Shown here one piece after another: positions 24,328-33,267 of a stretch of 64,000 nucleotides of DNA (position 1 is the first letter of the stretch; each line of letters starts with the position of its first letter). This DNA is from Streptomyces sp. F001 (GTDB taxonomy: Bacteria; Actinomycetota; Actinomycetes; Streptomycetales; Streptomycetaceae). The stretch covers positions 62,001-126,000 of the forward strand of contig NZ_QZWF01000007.1 in assembly GCF_004187715.1 (NCBI RefSeq), read 5' to 3'. Below the pieces are notes generated by a model. The model had not been told where the DNA came from. It saw only the letters and a program-made list of their open reading frames with translations, and searched no databases. The position numbers and the translations under genes were made by a program.

Positions 24328-24831
24328 TCAGCGGTCCACCACCCGCATCTCGAACCAGGTCGTCTTCCCCCGGGGCAGCAGGTCGACGCCCCAGCGGTCG
24401 GACAGCTTGTCGACCAGGTCGAGCCCCCGGCCGCTGACGTCCATCTCCTGGACCGGCATCAGACAGGGCAGCCCCCGGGACGGGTCGCGGACCTCGATGC
24501 GGATCCAGCCGGGCCGACGGCGCATACGGAGGCCGAAGACCCGGGCGCCGGTGTGCCGTACGGCGTTGCCGACGAGTTCCGAGACCAGTAAGACGGCGTC
24601 CTCGGTCACCTTCGGTGGCAGGCCCCAGTGGCGCAGAACCACCACCTGGGCGAGCCGGCGCGCGGTGGCCGCGGACTCCGGACGGGACGGCAGCGGAACC
24701 TCTGCCTTTGTCGGGTTGCCGAACAACTCGAGCGCCTTGAGCGCCCGTTCGTCCTCGACCGCGGGCGACCAGCGCGCCACAGTCGCACGGCCGCGTCCCT
24801 GCGGCTGTTCGATGCCCTCGAGCCCCGCCAT
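24328..24831 (-). CDS. Anti-sigma-factor-like ATP-binding protein (HATPase_c_2)
   Basis: 167 residues from MAGLEGIEQPQG; the frame is open to 24990, and the start is uncertain. GHKL ATPase boxes: N-box DAVLLVSELVGNAVRHTGA and G1-box DVSGRGLDLVDKLSDRWG, ending KTTWFEMRV. This is the short single-domain type common in Streptomyces, related to SpoIIAB/RsbW anti-sigma kinases but usually without a neighbouring anti-anti-sigma gene, as here. Cytoplasmic; partner unknown. Confidence 0.82.
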   Translation of the reverse strand: MAGLEGIEQPQGRGRATVARWSPAVEDERALKALELFGNPTKAEVPLPSRPESAATARRLAQVVVLRHWGLPPKVTEDAVLLVSELVGNAVRHTGARVFGLRMRRRPGWIRIEVRDPSRGLPCLMPVQEMDVSGRGLDLVDKLSDRWGVDLLPRGKTTWFEMRVVDR

Positions 24832-25126
24832 GCCCCCATCATGGCCGCCCGGCACGGCCTCCGGGGCCGTTCCTGAGGAATACGCCCCCCGGAATACCTC
24901 ATTCCGAGCGATCCGTTCGGCATATGCCGCTGGCAGTTCGGAGCCCCTCCCGACCCCTCCGACCTGCGAAGAAGGGTCGGTTGACGGCAAAGGACCGGCT
25001 CCCTCGACAAGGCAGGCTTAAGGTTGCCTTAAGGCTTCCATAAACCGCCCCATCGAGGGACCCGGATCAGACATCGCGTCAATTGCAAGTACTTCAGGGG
25101 CGTTTCCCCGGCGAGTTCGGGAGAAC
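24832..25126. other. Intergenic, no accepted gene
   Basis: 295 bp between the ATP-binding protein and the enoyl-CoA hydratase stop. It may encode an N-terminal extension of the ATP-binding protein (open to 24990). Around 25016-25035 two overlapping CTTAAGG elements occur (GCTTAAGGTTGCCTTAAGGC), an AT-rich dyad unlike the surroundings and a possible operator for the ATP-binding gene. Confidence 0.4.
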
Positions 25127-25894
25127 TCAGAGGAACTTCGCCTTGCCCGGCCCCTCCTCCACGAAGCTGCGCATCCCACGCTCCCGGTCCTCCGTCGCGA
25201 ACAGCCCGGCGAACCAGTTCCGTTCGACGGCGAGTCCGGTCTCGATGTCGGTCTCCAGGCCCGTGTCGACCGACTCCTTCGCCGCGCGCAGCGCGAGCGC
25301 CGGACCCTGCGCCAGCTTCGCCGCCCACGCGTGTGCCGTCTCGTAGACCTCGGCCGCCGGGACGACACGGTCCACCAGGCCCAGCGTCAGCGCCTCGTCG
25401 GCCTTCACCATCCGGCCGGTGAAGATCAGGTCCTTGGCCTTCGACGGGCCGACCAGCCGGGCCAGTCGCTGGGTGCCGCCGGCACCGGGGATCAGGCCGA
25501 GCAGGATCTCCGGCTGGCCCAGCTTGGCGTTGTCGGCGGCGATGCGGTAGTCCGCGCAGAGGGCGAGTTCGCAGCCGCCGCCGAGCGCGTAGCCGGTGAC
25601 GGCGGCGACAACCGGCTTGGGGATACGGGCGACGGCGGTGAAGGAGTCCTGCAGGGCACGGGCGCGCAGGACCATCGCGGTGTGGTCCATGGCCTGCATC
25701 TCCTTGATGTCCGCGCCGGCCGCGAACACCTTCTCGCCGCCGTACACGACCACGGCGCGCACATCCTCGCGGCGCGCGGCCTCTTCGGCGAGTTCCTTGA
25801 GCCGGTCCTGCGTCGCGACGTCCAGTGCGTTCATGGGCGGACGGTCGAGGCGGAGGGTGCCGACGCCTTCGGCGACTTCGAGATTCACGGTCAT
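25127..25894 (-). CDS. Enoyl-CoA hydratase/isomerase family protein
   Basis: 255 residues, family length. Crotonase features: RPPMNALDVATQDRLKEL, oxyanion-hole motif FAAGADIKEM, and VTGYALGGGCELALCADYRIAADNAKLGQPEILLGLIPGAGGTQRLARLVG with the catalytic Glu pair region intact. It would hydrate trans-2-enoyl-CoA in fatty acid or amino acid breakdown. The upstream region is an 82-bp tandem duplication, which must carry or adjoin its promoter. Confidence 0.92.
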   Translation of the reverse strand: MTVNLEVAEGVGTLRLDRPPMNALDVATQDRLKELAEEAARREDVRAVVVYGGEKVFAAGADIKEMQAMDHTAMVLRARALQDSFTAVARIPKPVVAAVTGYALGGGCELALCADYRIAADNAKLGQPEILLGLIPGAGGTQRLARLVGPSKAKDLIFTGRMVKADEALTLGLVDRVVPAAEVYETAHAWAAKLAQGPALALRAAKESVDTGLETDIETGLAVERNWFAGLFATEDRERGMRSFVEEGPGKAKFL

Positions 25895-25907
25895 GCAGGT
25901 CAGGTTA

Positions 25908-26084
25908 ACGGGGACTAACGGCTACTGGGTCCGGTGCGGTCGGTCACACTCGGCCGGGGGTCTGGGGGTTGCCCCCAGGCAGGCACAGCACGGGGACTAA
26001 CGGCTACTGGGTCCGGTGCGGTCGGTCACACTCGGCCGGGGGTCTGGGGGTTGCCCCCAGGCAGGCACAGCACGGGGACCAACG
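25908..26084. repeat. 82-bp tandem duplication with palindromic core
   Basis: Two full identical copies (25908-25989 and 25990-26071) and the first 13 bp of a third with one or two changes. Each copy carries CTGGGGGTTGCCCCCAG, a 7-bp stem with a 3-nt loop. It lies directly upstream of the enoyl-CoA hydratase gene and downstream of the L,D-transpeptidase stop. The identity of the copies points to a recent event. Confidence 0.95.
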
Positions 26085-26088
26085 ACGT

Positions 26089-26120
26089 CGGCCCCGGTGC
26101 CGTACCTCACACCGGGGCCG
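26089..26120 (-). terminator. Terminator of the first L,D-transpeptidase gene
   Basis: CGGCCCCGGTG, 10-nt loop, CACCGGGGCCG: a perfect 11-bp stem 17 nt beyond the transpeptidase stop. Confidence 0.75.
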
Positions 26121-26136
26121 CAATCCAACGAGTCGT

Positions 26137-27387
26137 TTACGCCTTCCACTTCTCCCACGACATGTTCCAGCCGTTGAGCCCGTTGTCCGGGTCCACGGTC
26201 CGGTCGTTGGAGTTCTTGACGACGACCACGTCGCCGAGCATCGAGTTGTTGAAGAACCAGGCCGCCGGCGCGCCCTTGTCCCAGCCGCCGCGCACATCGC
26301 GCAGGCCGATGCAGCCGTGGCTGGCGTTGTAGCTGCCGAAGGCGCCGCCGGCCCAGTAGTTGCCGTGCAGGAAGGTGCCGGAGGTGGTCAGGCGCAGGGC
26401 GTGCGGGACGTCCTTGATGTCGTACTCGCCGCCGTAGCCGACCGTCTCGCCGTTCATCCGGGTCACCACGTGCTTCTCGCTGATGACCATCTGGCCGTTC
26501 CAGGTCTCCATGCCCGCCTTGCCGGTGGTGACCGGGATGGTCTTGACGACCTTGCCGTCCCGCATGACCTTCATCGTGAGCTTCTTGGCGTCGACGACGG
26601 AGACCTGGTTGCGGCCGATGGTGAAGGAGACGGTCTTGGCCTGCTCGCCGTAGACGCCGGGGCGGCCCTCGACGCCGTTCAGATTGAGGTCGACGGTGAC
26701 CTTGGTGCCGGCCTTCCAGTACTTCTCGGGCCGGAAGTCGAGGCGGTCGTTGCCGAACCAGTGGCCCTCGACCTCGACGGCCGGCTCGGTCTTTATCTTT
26801 ATCGCCTTCTCGACGTCCTCGGGGCTGGTGATGCCCCGGGTGAAGTTCAGGGAGAAGGGCATTCCGACGCCGACCGTGGAGCCGTCCTCGGGGGTGAAGT
26901 GGCCGATGAACGTGTTCTGCGGCGTCAGGGTGGTGAAGTCGGAGTCCTCGGCGCTCTTCCGGCCGGCGGAGTCCTCGGCGACCGCGTGCACCTGGTACTT
27001 GGTGGCGGAGGCCAGGTGGGTGGACGGCGTCCAGGTGGCGCCGTCCTTGGATATCTCGCCGGCTATCTCGGTGCCCTTGGCGTCCTTGACGACGACCTCG
27101 GTCAGCTTGCCCTTGGCCGCGGTGACCTTGAGGGCGCCGCTGGTGTCGACGGACTTGGCGCCGTCCTCGGGGGCTATGGTGACGGCCGCCTCGGACTGCT
27201 TGCTCTCGGCGGTGGCGGTCCCCTTGCCCTTGCTGCCGCCCGACGCTGCTCCCGAGCCGCCCGAGTCCGAGCCGCCGCACGCCGTCACGGCCAGCAGCAG
27301 CGCGCCGGCGATCAACGCCGGCAGCCGCCTGCGTCCGCGCCCCCCGCGCGCGTCAACCGAAGCCCCCGATATCGGTCGCACGTTCAC
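26137..27387 (-). CDS. L,D-transpeptidase lipoprotein (Ig-like plus YkuD), copy 1
   Basis: 416 residues; GTG start with GGGGAG upstream. The signal peptide ends in lipobox VTAC (Cys37). Two Ig-like domains of the mycobacterial LdtMt2 type follow (SKDGATWTPSTHLASATKYQVHAVAED; NTFIGHFTPEDGSTVGVGMPFSLNFTR), then the YkuD domain (about residues 245-370) with FLHGNYW and the active-site SHGCIGLRD. It makes 3-3 cross-links in peptidoglycan at the outer face of the membrane. The gene has a close paralogue immediately upstream on the same strand. Confidence 0.93.
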   Translation of the reverse strand: MNVRPISGASVDARGGRGRRRLPALIAGALLLAVTACGGSDSGGSGAASGGSKGKGTATAESKQSEAAVTIAPEDGAKSVDTSGALKVTAAKGKLTEVVVKDAKGTEIAGEISKDGATWTPSTHLASATKYQVHAVAEDSAGRKSAEDSDFTTLTPQNTFIGHFTPEDGSTVGVGMPFSLNFTRGITSPEDVEKAIKIKTEPAVEVEGHWFGNDRLDFRPEKYWKAGTKVTVDLNLNGVEGRPGVYGEQAKTVSFTIGRNQVSVVDAKKLTMKVMRDGKVVKTIPVTTGKAGMETWNGQMVISEKHVVTRMNGETVGYGGEYDIKDVPHALRLTTSGTFLHGNYWAGGAFGSYNASHGCIGLRDVRGGWDKGAPAAWFFNNSMLGDVVVVKNSNDRTVDPDNGLNGWNMSWEKWKA

Positions 27388-27574
27388 GTTGTTCTCCCCT
27401 CAACGGGCCCCGGACCGGGCCCTCGTGCGGGCCTCGTCGGACCCGCCTCCCCCGCGCGTCCCGCGCGCACGGCGCATATTAACCACATGACCAGGGGGTC
27501 GGCGCCGCACGAGTGTCACCGTTCCGTCCCAACATCGACAACCCGTGCGACCGCCAAGCCGCCGTGCCGAAGGG

Positions 27575-28822
27575 TCACTTCACAGCACTGCCCGCTTTCC
27601 ACGCATTCCATCCCATGTTCCAGCCGCCCAGCCCGTTGTCGGGAGCGACCACGTCGTCCTTGCTGTTGACGATCTCGACGACGTCGCCGACGAGAGTGCG
27701 GTCGAAGAACCAGCCCGCCGGGGTGTCCGAGCTGCCGCCCTTCACGTCGCGCAGCCCCACACAGCCGTGGCTGACGTTGGACCGGCCGAAGACGTCCTCC
27801 GGCGCCCAGTAGTTGCCGTGCAGGAAGGTGCCGGAGTCGGTGAGCCGCATGGCGTGCGGGACGTCCGGGATGTCGTACTCGCCCTTGCCGTCGGGCTTGC
27901 GGAAGCCGACGGTGGCACCGTTCATCCGGGTCACCTCGTGCATGTCGGTGACCACCATCTTGCCGTTGTACGTCGTCGTCTTCGGTCCGCCGGCGGTGAT
28001 CGGCACCGTGCCGAGCAGTTCGCCGTCCCGGCTGACCTCCATGGTGTGTGCGGCCGCGTCGACGAGTGAGTACTGGCTGCGGCCGACGGTGAAGGTGAAC
28101 GTCTTGTGCTGCACGCCGTAGACGCCGGGCGCGCCCTCGACGTCCCTGAGGCGGAGGGTGACGGTGACCTGGGTGCCGGGCCGCCAGTATTTCTCGGGGC
28201 GGAAGTCGAGGCGGCCCTTGCCGAACCAGTGGGGGCGGATCTCGACGGCCGGTTTCGCGCTGACGTGGACGGCGCGTTCGACGGCGGCGCGGTGGTCGAT
28301 CTCCCGGTTGAACTCCAGGGAGACGATCATGCCGGTGCCGACCGTGGAGCGGTTCTCCGGGGTGACGTACGCGATGAAGCGTTCCTCGGGGACGTACGTC
28401 GTGAAGGTGGCGTGCCGGGCCGAGCGGCGGCCGTCGGAGTCCCGGGCGACCGCATGGACCGTGTACTCGGCGGCCAGCGAGAGTTTCTTGTCGTCGGGTG
28501 TCCAGCGCCGGCCGTCCGCGGAGATGCGGCCGGGCACCGGGGTCTCCTGGGCGTCCTGGGACTTGACGACGTCGACCGATTCCAGGCGCCCGCCGGGCAC
28601 CCGTACGGACAGCGTCTCGTCGGGGCGGACGCCCTTGCTGCCGTCGTCCGGCGAGATGCTGATGACGTGCTCGGGTGTCGGGGGTTTGCCGAGCGTGCCG
28701 AGCCCGCTCAGGCCGCCCGACGTGCAGCCGGCGGCTCCCGTCAGCAGTCCGGCCCATGTCAGTACGGCGGCCAGTGCGGCCCTCGCGCGCCGCGCGCGCC
28801 CATGTACGTGCCTCACAAACAT
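27575..28822 (-). CDS. L,D-transpeptidase lipoprotein (Ig-like plus YkuD), copy 2
   Basis: 415 residues from MFVRHVHGRARRAR; the upstream open frame is antisense to glgX and rejected. The signal ends in AAGC (Cys33), a weaker lipobox than copy 1. It has the same domain order as copy 1: Ig-like domains (HVISISPDDGSKGVRPDETL; FIAYVTPENRSTVGTGMIVS), then YkuD with FLHGNYW and SHGCVGLRD. The tails match too (DNGLGGWNMGWNAWK against DNGLNGWNMSWEKWK), showing duplication. 187 bp separate the copies. Divergent from glgX. Confidence 0.92.
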   Translation of the reverse strand: MFVRHVHGRARRARAALAAVLTWAGLLTGAAGCTSGGLSGLGTLGKPPTPEHVISISPDDGSKGVRPDETLSVRVPGGRLESVDVVKSQDAQETPVPGRISADGRRWTPDDKKLSLAAEYTVHAVARDSDGRRSARHATFTTYVPEERFIAYVTPENRSTVGTGMIVSLEFNREIDHRAAVERAVHVSAKPAVEIRPHWFGKGRLDFRPEKYWRPGTQVTVTLRLRDVEGAPGVYGVQHKTFTFTVGRSQYSLVDAAAHTMEVSRDGELLGTVPITAGGPKTTTYNGKMVVTDMHEVTRMNGATVGFRKPDGKGEYDIPDVPHAMRLTDSGTFLHGNYWAPEDVFGRSNVSHGCVGLRDVKGGSSDTPAGWFFDRTLVGDVVEIVNSKDDVVAPDNGLGGWNMGWNAWKAGSAVK

Positions 28823-28968
28823 GCCCAACGATCGGGCCCGCCCTGGGGAAACGTGAGTGCGAGCCAAGCTCTGGGCAGAACAGTGGGGAGGACGACGCGA
28901 CGGGGGGATGCGGAGGGACGCCGCTGCCTCTCTCGCCAGTCGTTCCATGAGCCGTGGGAGGCTGACAG

Positions 28969-31277
28969 GTGTCCAGCGCAGCCGAGCAGGAGGCGGTGGC
29001 GGAGCAAGGCGCCGCCGGACAGCAGGGCCCGGCCGCCGCCGTGAACGGCGTGCAGCGCAGGGCGCCCGAAGTGCCCGTGTGGCCGGGTGCGCCGACGCCT
29101 CTGGGAGCCCGTTTCCGGGTCGGCCCGGACGGGGTGGCGGCACCACTTCGCGCTGTGGGCGGGCGGAGGCGGTCGAGCTGTGTCTGTTCGACGAGGAGGG
29201 CGGTGAGACCACCGAGCGCCGGCACCGTCTCACCGAGCTGACGCACGAGATCTGGCACGGCTTCGTGCCGGGAGTCATGCCGGGGCAGCGGTACGGCTAT
29301 CGGGTGCACGGCCGCTGGGATCCGTGGACCGGCGGCCGCTGGAACCCGGCGAAGCTGCTGCTCGACCCGTACGCGCGCGCGGTGGACGGCGACTACGCCG
29401 CGTTCGGGTTGTCACCCGAGGTGTACGGGCACGTCCGCGACTGGCCGCAGCAGCAGGTCGCGGACACCGTGCGCGACGAACGGGACTCGGCGCCGTACGT
29501 CCCCAAGGGCGTGGTGGTCCACGACGACGCGCCCGACGACGAATGGATGGACGACCGCCGCCCCAAGACGCCGTGGGCGGACTCGGTGATCTACGAACTG
29601 CACGTGCGCGGATTCACCCGACTGCACCCCGGCATCCCCGGGGAACTGCGGGGCACCTACGCGGGCCTGGCCCACCCCGCTGCCATCGAGCACCTCACGA
29701 AGCTGGGCGTCACGGCGGTCGAGCTGCTGCCCGTCCACCAGTTCGCCCACGAGGACCACCTGCTGCGCCGCGGCCTGAGGAACTACTGGGGGTACAACTC
29801 GATCGGCTATTTCGCCCCGCACGCCGCGTACGCCGCCTCCGGCACGCGCGGCCAGCAGGTCGGCGAGTTCAAGCACATGGTGCGCGCCCTGCACTCGGCC
29901 GGCATCGAGGTCATCCTCGACGTCGTCTACAACCACACCGCGGAGGCGGGCGAGCTGGGCCCGACGCTGTCCCTGAAGGGCATCGACAACCGCGGCTACT
30001 ACCGCCTGCAGTCCGACGCCCGCCGCTACGCCGACTACACCGGCTGCGGCAACACCCTGCATGTCGTCCAGCCGCATGTGCTGCGCCTGATCACGGACTC
30101 GCTGCGTTACTGGGTGACCGAGATGGGCGTGGACGGCTTCCGGTTCGACCTGGCGGCCGCGCTGGCCCGCTCCATGCACGACGTCGACATGCTGTCGCCG
30201 TTCCTGGCGGTCATCGCGCAGGACCCGGTGCTGCGCCGGGTGAAGCTGATCGCCGAACCCTGGGACGTCGGCTCCGGCGGCTACCAGGTGGGCGCCTTCC
30301 CCCCGCTGTGGACGGAGTGGAACGATCGCTACCGCAACGCCGTACGGGACTTCTGGCGGCACGCACTGCCGGACGTCCGGGAGATGGGCTACCGGCTGTC
30401 GGGGTCGAGCGACCTGTACGCATGGGGCGGCCGGCGGCCGTACGCATCGGTCAACTTCATCACCGCGCACGACGGTTTCACCCTCCGGGACCTCGTGTCG
30501 TACGAGCGCAAGCACAACGAGGCGAACGGCGAGGGCAACCGGGACGGCTCGGACGACAACCGGGCGTGGAACTGCGGGGCCGAGGGCGAGACCGACGACG
30601 AGCGGATACGGGCGCTCAGGCGGCGCCAGTTGAGGAACCTGCTGACCACACTGCTGCTGTCGACCGGCGTGCCGATGCTGGTCGCGGGCGACGAGCTGGG
30701 GCGGACCCAGCGCGGCAACAACAACGCGTACTGCCAGGACAACGAGATCAGCTGGCTGGACTGGGGACTGCTGGAGGACCCCGGCTGGAAGGCCCTGTTC
30801 GAGCTGACCTCCCGGCTGATCGAGCTGCGGCACCGGCATCCCGTACTGCGCCGGCGGGCGTTCTTCTCCGGACGTGCGCACTCCGCGGACGGGCTCAGGG
30901 ACCTGGCCTGGTTCACCCCGCGGGGCGCGGAGATGACGGAAGGGGACTGGTACGCGCCCGCGGCCACGCTCGGCATGTATCTGTCCGGGCGGGACATCCC
31001 GGGACGCGACGAGCAGGGGGCGCCGATCCTCGACGACAGCTTCCTGGCCGTGCTGCACGCCGGGGAGCGGCCGGTGAGCTTCGTACTGCCGGGGCCGCCC
31101 TGGGCGGAGCGCTACGAGGTGGTCGTCGACACCTCGCGGGAGGAGCAGGGCGAGGAACCGGGCGTGGTGCACCGGGCGGGGGCGACGATCACGGTGCCGG
31201 GGCGGGCGGTGCTGTTGCTGAAGTGGGGTGAGGCTGTTGGGCGAAGATGGTTGAGCGCTGTTGGGCGAAGTGGTTGA
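28969..31277 (+). pseudogene. glgX: Glycogen debranching enzyme GlgX, frameshifted as given
   Basis: Start GTG 28969 with GGGAGG upstream. The first frame gives PVWPGAPTPLGARFRVGPDGVA; the second starts at AEAVELCLFDEEGG and continues to the end with TPWADSVIYELHVRGFT, GFRFDLAAAL (nucleophile Asp), LIAEPWDVGSGGYQVG (acid/base Glu) and HDGFTLRDLVSYERKHNEANG. The expected sequence between (GTNFALW and a short turn) is legible across 29130-29170 only by allowing several small deletions with net minus one. The corrected enzyme would be about 770 residues and hydrolyse alpha-1,6 branches of limit dextrin. The last codons run into a 24-bp tandem repeat. Confidence 0.88.
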
Positions 31278-31351
31278 GACTGCTGTGCGAAGGTGGGTTG
31301 AGCGCTGTTGCTGAGGGTGGGTCGAGCGCTGTTGCTGAGGGTGGGTCGAGC
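31211..31351. repeat. Degenerate 24-bp minisatellite at the end of glgX
   Basis: About six imperfect copies of a 22-24-bp unit such as GCTGTTGCTGAGGGTGGGTC (plus GAGC), starting within the last codons of glgX and ending 47 bp before the ABC exporter gene. The last two copies are identical. It extends the GlgX C-terminus with WGEAVGRRWLSAVGRSG. Confidence 0.85.
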
Positions 31352-31398
31352 CAAAACTCGGTGGGCGTTGTCAGTGGCTGTCCGTAGGCTCGCCACTG

Positions 31399-33267
31399 AT
31401 GCCCACGACACGTGCCACCCCGACCGACGACCGCTCCACCGTCCGCTCGCTGCTGCGCCTGTGGCCCTATGTCCGGCCGGTGCGGGCGCGGCTGTTCACC
31501 GCCGCGTTCGTCGCGATACTCGCGTCCTGCACGGGGCTGGTGATCCCGCTCGTCCTGAAGTGGCTCGTGGACGGGCCGGTCGCCGACCGGGACCCGGCGG
31601 GGGTGTGGCTCGGGGCGCTGTATCTGCTGCTGCTCGGGCTGGCCGAGGCACTGCTGTTCGGGCTGCGGCGGTGGCTGGTGGCGCGGCCGCTGGCGGGGGT
31701 CGAGGCGTCGATGCGGGCGGATCTGTACCGGCATCTGCAGCGGCTGCCGGTGGCGTTCCACGACCGGTGGCCCTCGGGGCAGTTGCTGTCCCGGGGCACG
31801 ACGGATCTGATGCTGCTGCGGATGTTCCTCGCCTTTCCGCTGACGTTCCTGCTGGTCAACGGTGTGACGATCCTGGTCGGCGTGATCATCATGCTCGCGC
31901 AGGACCTGATGCTCGGGCTGGTGATCCTGGGGCCTGCCGTGCCGGTGGTCGTCACCTGTGTGATCTTCGAGAAGCGGTATGCGGAGGTGGCGCGGCGCGC
32001 ACAGGACCAGGTGGGTGATCTGACGACGGTCGTCGAGGAGGGTGTGCTCGGCATCCGGATCATCAAGGGGTTCGGCCGGCATCGCAGTCAGGCACAGGCG
32101 TTCCGTGAGCTGTCGCGGACGCTGCGGGGGACGGAACTGCACAAGGCGCGGCTGCTGGCGACGATTCTGGGCGTCATCGTGACGCTGCCGGAGGTGGCGA
32201 TCGAGCGCCTGTGTTGGGCGGCAGGTGCGACGGGGCGTTGTCGCGGACGTGGTGGGTTTTTGTCCACGGCGCTTGCTCTTCGGTGGCCGGTGGATTCCAT
32301 CGGCTTCCTGCTGGCGATGAGTCAGGAGGCGGCTACGGCTACGGAGCGGTACTTCGAGGTGCTGGACGCTGCAGCTGAGGGGGAGCGCGGGCCGGCGTTG
32401 CCGGGTGCCTCCCCCACTCTCGGCTTCGCTCGAGCGGGGGGACCCCCCTCGCCCACCCGTGCCGTCCTGGGGGTCCCCCCTCTGGGGGAGGCACGACTGC
32501 CCGCAGCTCAACGCGGGTTGCGCTTCGATGCCGTTGCCTTTCGTTACCCCGACGCCCCCCTCGGCTCGCCCCCCGTGCTCGAGCGCATCGATCTTCACAT
32601 TCGTCCCGGCGAGTCCATGGCGCTCGTCGGGGCCACCGGTAGTGGGAAGACCACGCTGACTGCGCTGGTCCCCCGGTTGCACGAGGTGACCTCCGGGCGG
32701 ATCACGCTGGACGGGGTGGACATCACCGCCATGTCCCGTCAGGAGCTGCGCTCCAGGGTCGCCGTCGCCTTCGAGGAACCCACGCTGTTCTCGGCGAGCG
32801 TCGGGGAGAACGTGCTCATGGGTGCCGCCGACGGTGCCGGAGCCGCCGAGCTGGACCGTGCCCTCGCCGTCGCGCAGGCCGAGTTCGCGCACACGTTGCC
32901 GCAGGGCACGGACACGCAGGTCGGTGAGCAGGGTCTGAGTCTGTCCGGCGGCCAGCGGCAGCGGCTGGCGCTCGCCCGGGCGGTCGTGGGACGGCCGGAG
33001 TTCCTGGTGCTGGACGACCCGCTGTCCGCACTGGACGTGCACACGGAGGCCGCCGTGGAGGCCGCGCTGCGGGACGTTCTCGCCGCCACCACCGCCCTGA
33101 TCGTGGCGCACCGCCCGTCCACGGTGCTGCTCGCCGACCGGGTGGCGCTGCTGTCCGGTGGCCGGATCGCCGCCGTCGGCACGCACCACGAACTGCTGCG
33201 GACCAACGCCGAGTACGCCCACCTGATGTCCGGGGCGGACCAGACGCACCAGGAGGCAGCCCGATGA
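31399..33267 (+). CDS. ABC exporter half-transporter, pair 1, degenerate-ATP-site subunit
   Basis: 622 residues: membrane domain of six helices (about 30-320) and ATPase domain. Walker A is VGATGSGKTTL and the signature LSGGQRQRLALARA. Walker B is FLVLDDPLSALD, with Asp replacing the catalytic Glu, a mark of the degenerate site in heterodimeric exporters. The next gene overlaps by 4 nt (ATGA) and has the opposite defects. Two oddities. Residues about 268-288 (32200-32262), where helix 6 should lie, read IERLCWAAGATGRCRGRGG; other frames there give a better helix, so compensating indels are likely. A 90-bp inverted-repeat element is inserted in frame at 32405-32494. Substrate unknown. Confidence 0.88.
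   Translation: MPTTRATPTDDRSTVRSLLRLWPYVRPVRARLFTAAFVAILASCTGLVIPLVLKWLVDGPVADRDPAGVWLGALYLLLLGLAEALLFGLRRWLVARPLAGVEASMRADLYRHLQRLPVAFHDRWPSGQLLSRGTTDLMLLRMFLAFPLTFLLVNGVTILVGVIIMLAQDLMLGLVILGPAVPVVVTCVIFEKRYAEVARRAQDQVGDLTTVVEEGVLGIRIIKGFGRHRSQAQAFRELSRTLRGTELHKARLLATILGVIVTLPEVAIERLCWAAGATGRCRGRGGFLSTALALRWPVDSIGFLLAMSQEAATATERYFEVLDAAAEGERGPALPGASPTLGFARAGGPPSPTRAVLGVPPLGEARLPAAQRGLRFDAVAFRYPDAPLGSPPVLERIDLHIRPGESMALVGATGSGKTTLTALVPRLHEVTSGRITLDGVDITAMSRQELRSRVAVAFEEPTLFSASVGENVLMGAADGAGAAELDRALAVAQAEFAHTLPQGTDTQVGEQGLSLSGGQRQRLALARAVVGRPEFLVLDDPLSALDVHTEAAVEAALRDVLAATTALIVAHRPSTVLLADRVALLSGGRIAAVGTHHELLRTNAEYAHLMSGADQTHQEAAR
32405..32494. repeat. 90-bp element with 12-bp perfect terminal inverted repeats inside an ABC exporter gene
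   Basis: GTGCCTCCCCCA at 32405-32416 is exactly inverted at 32483-32494. The interior has GGCTTCGCTCGAGC and CGGGGGGACCCCCC. It is exactly 30 codons long and keeps the frame, adding a Gly/Pro/Ala-rich stretch (GFARAGGPPSPTRAVLG) in the linker between the membrane and ATPase domains. Similar C-rich palindromes recur in Streptomyces genomes (recalled). Confidence 0.85.

Noticed and set aside
25908..26084. CRISPR array
   Set aside because: Only two full, directly adjacent copies with no unique spacers; it is a tandem duplication.
31211..31351. CRISPR-like short repeats
   Set aside because: Repeats are contiguous and degenerate, without spacers.
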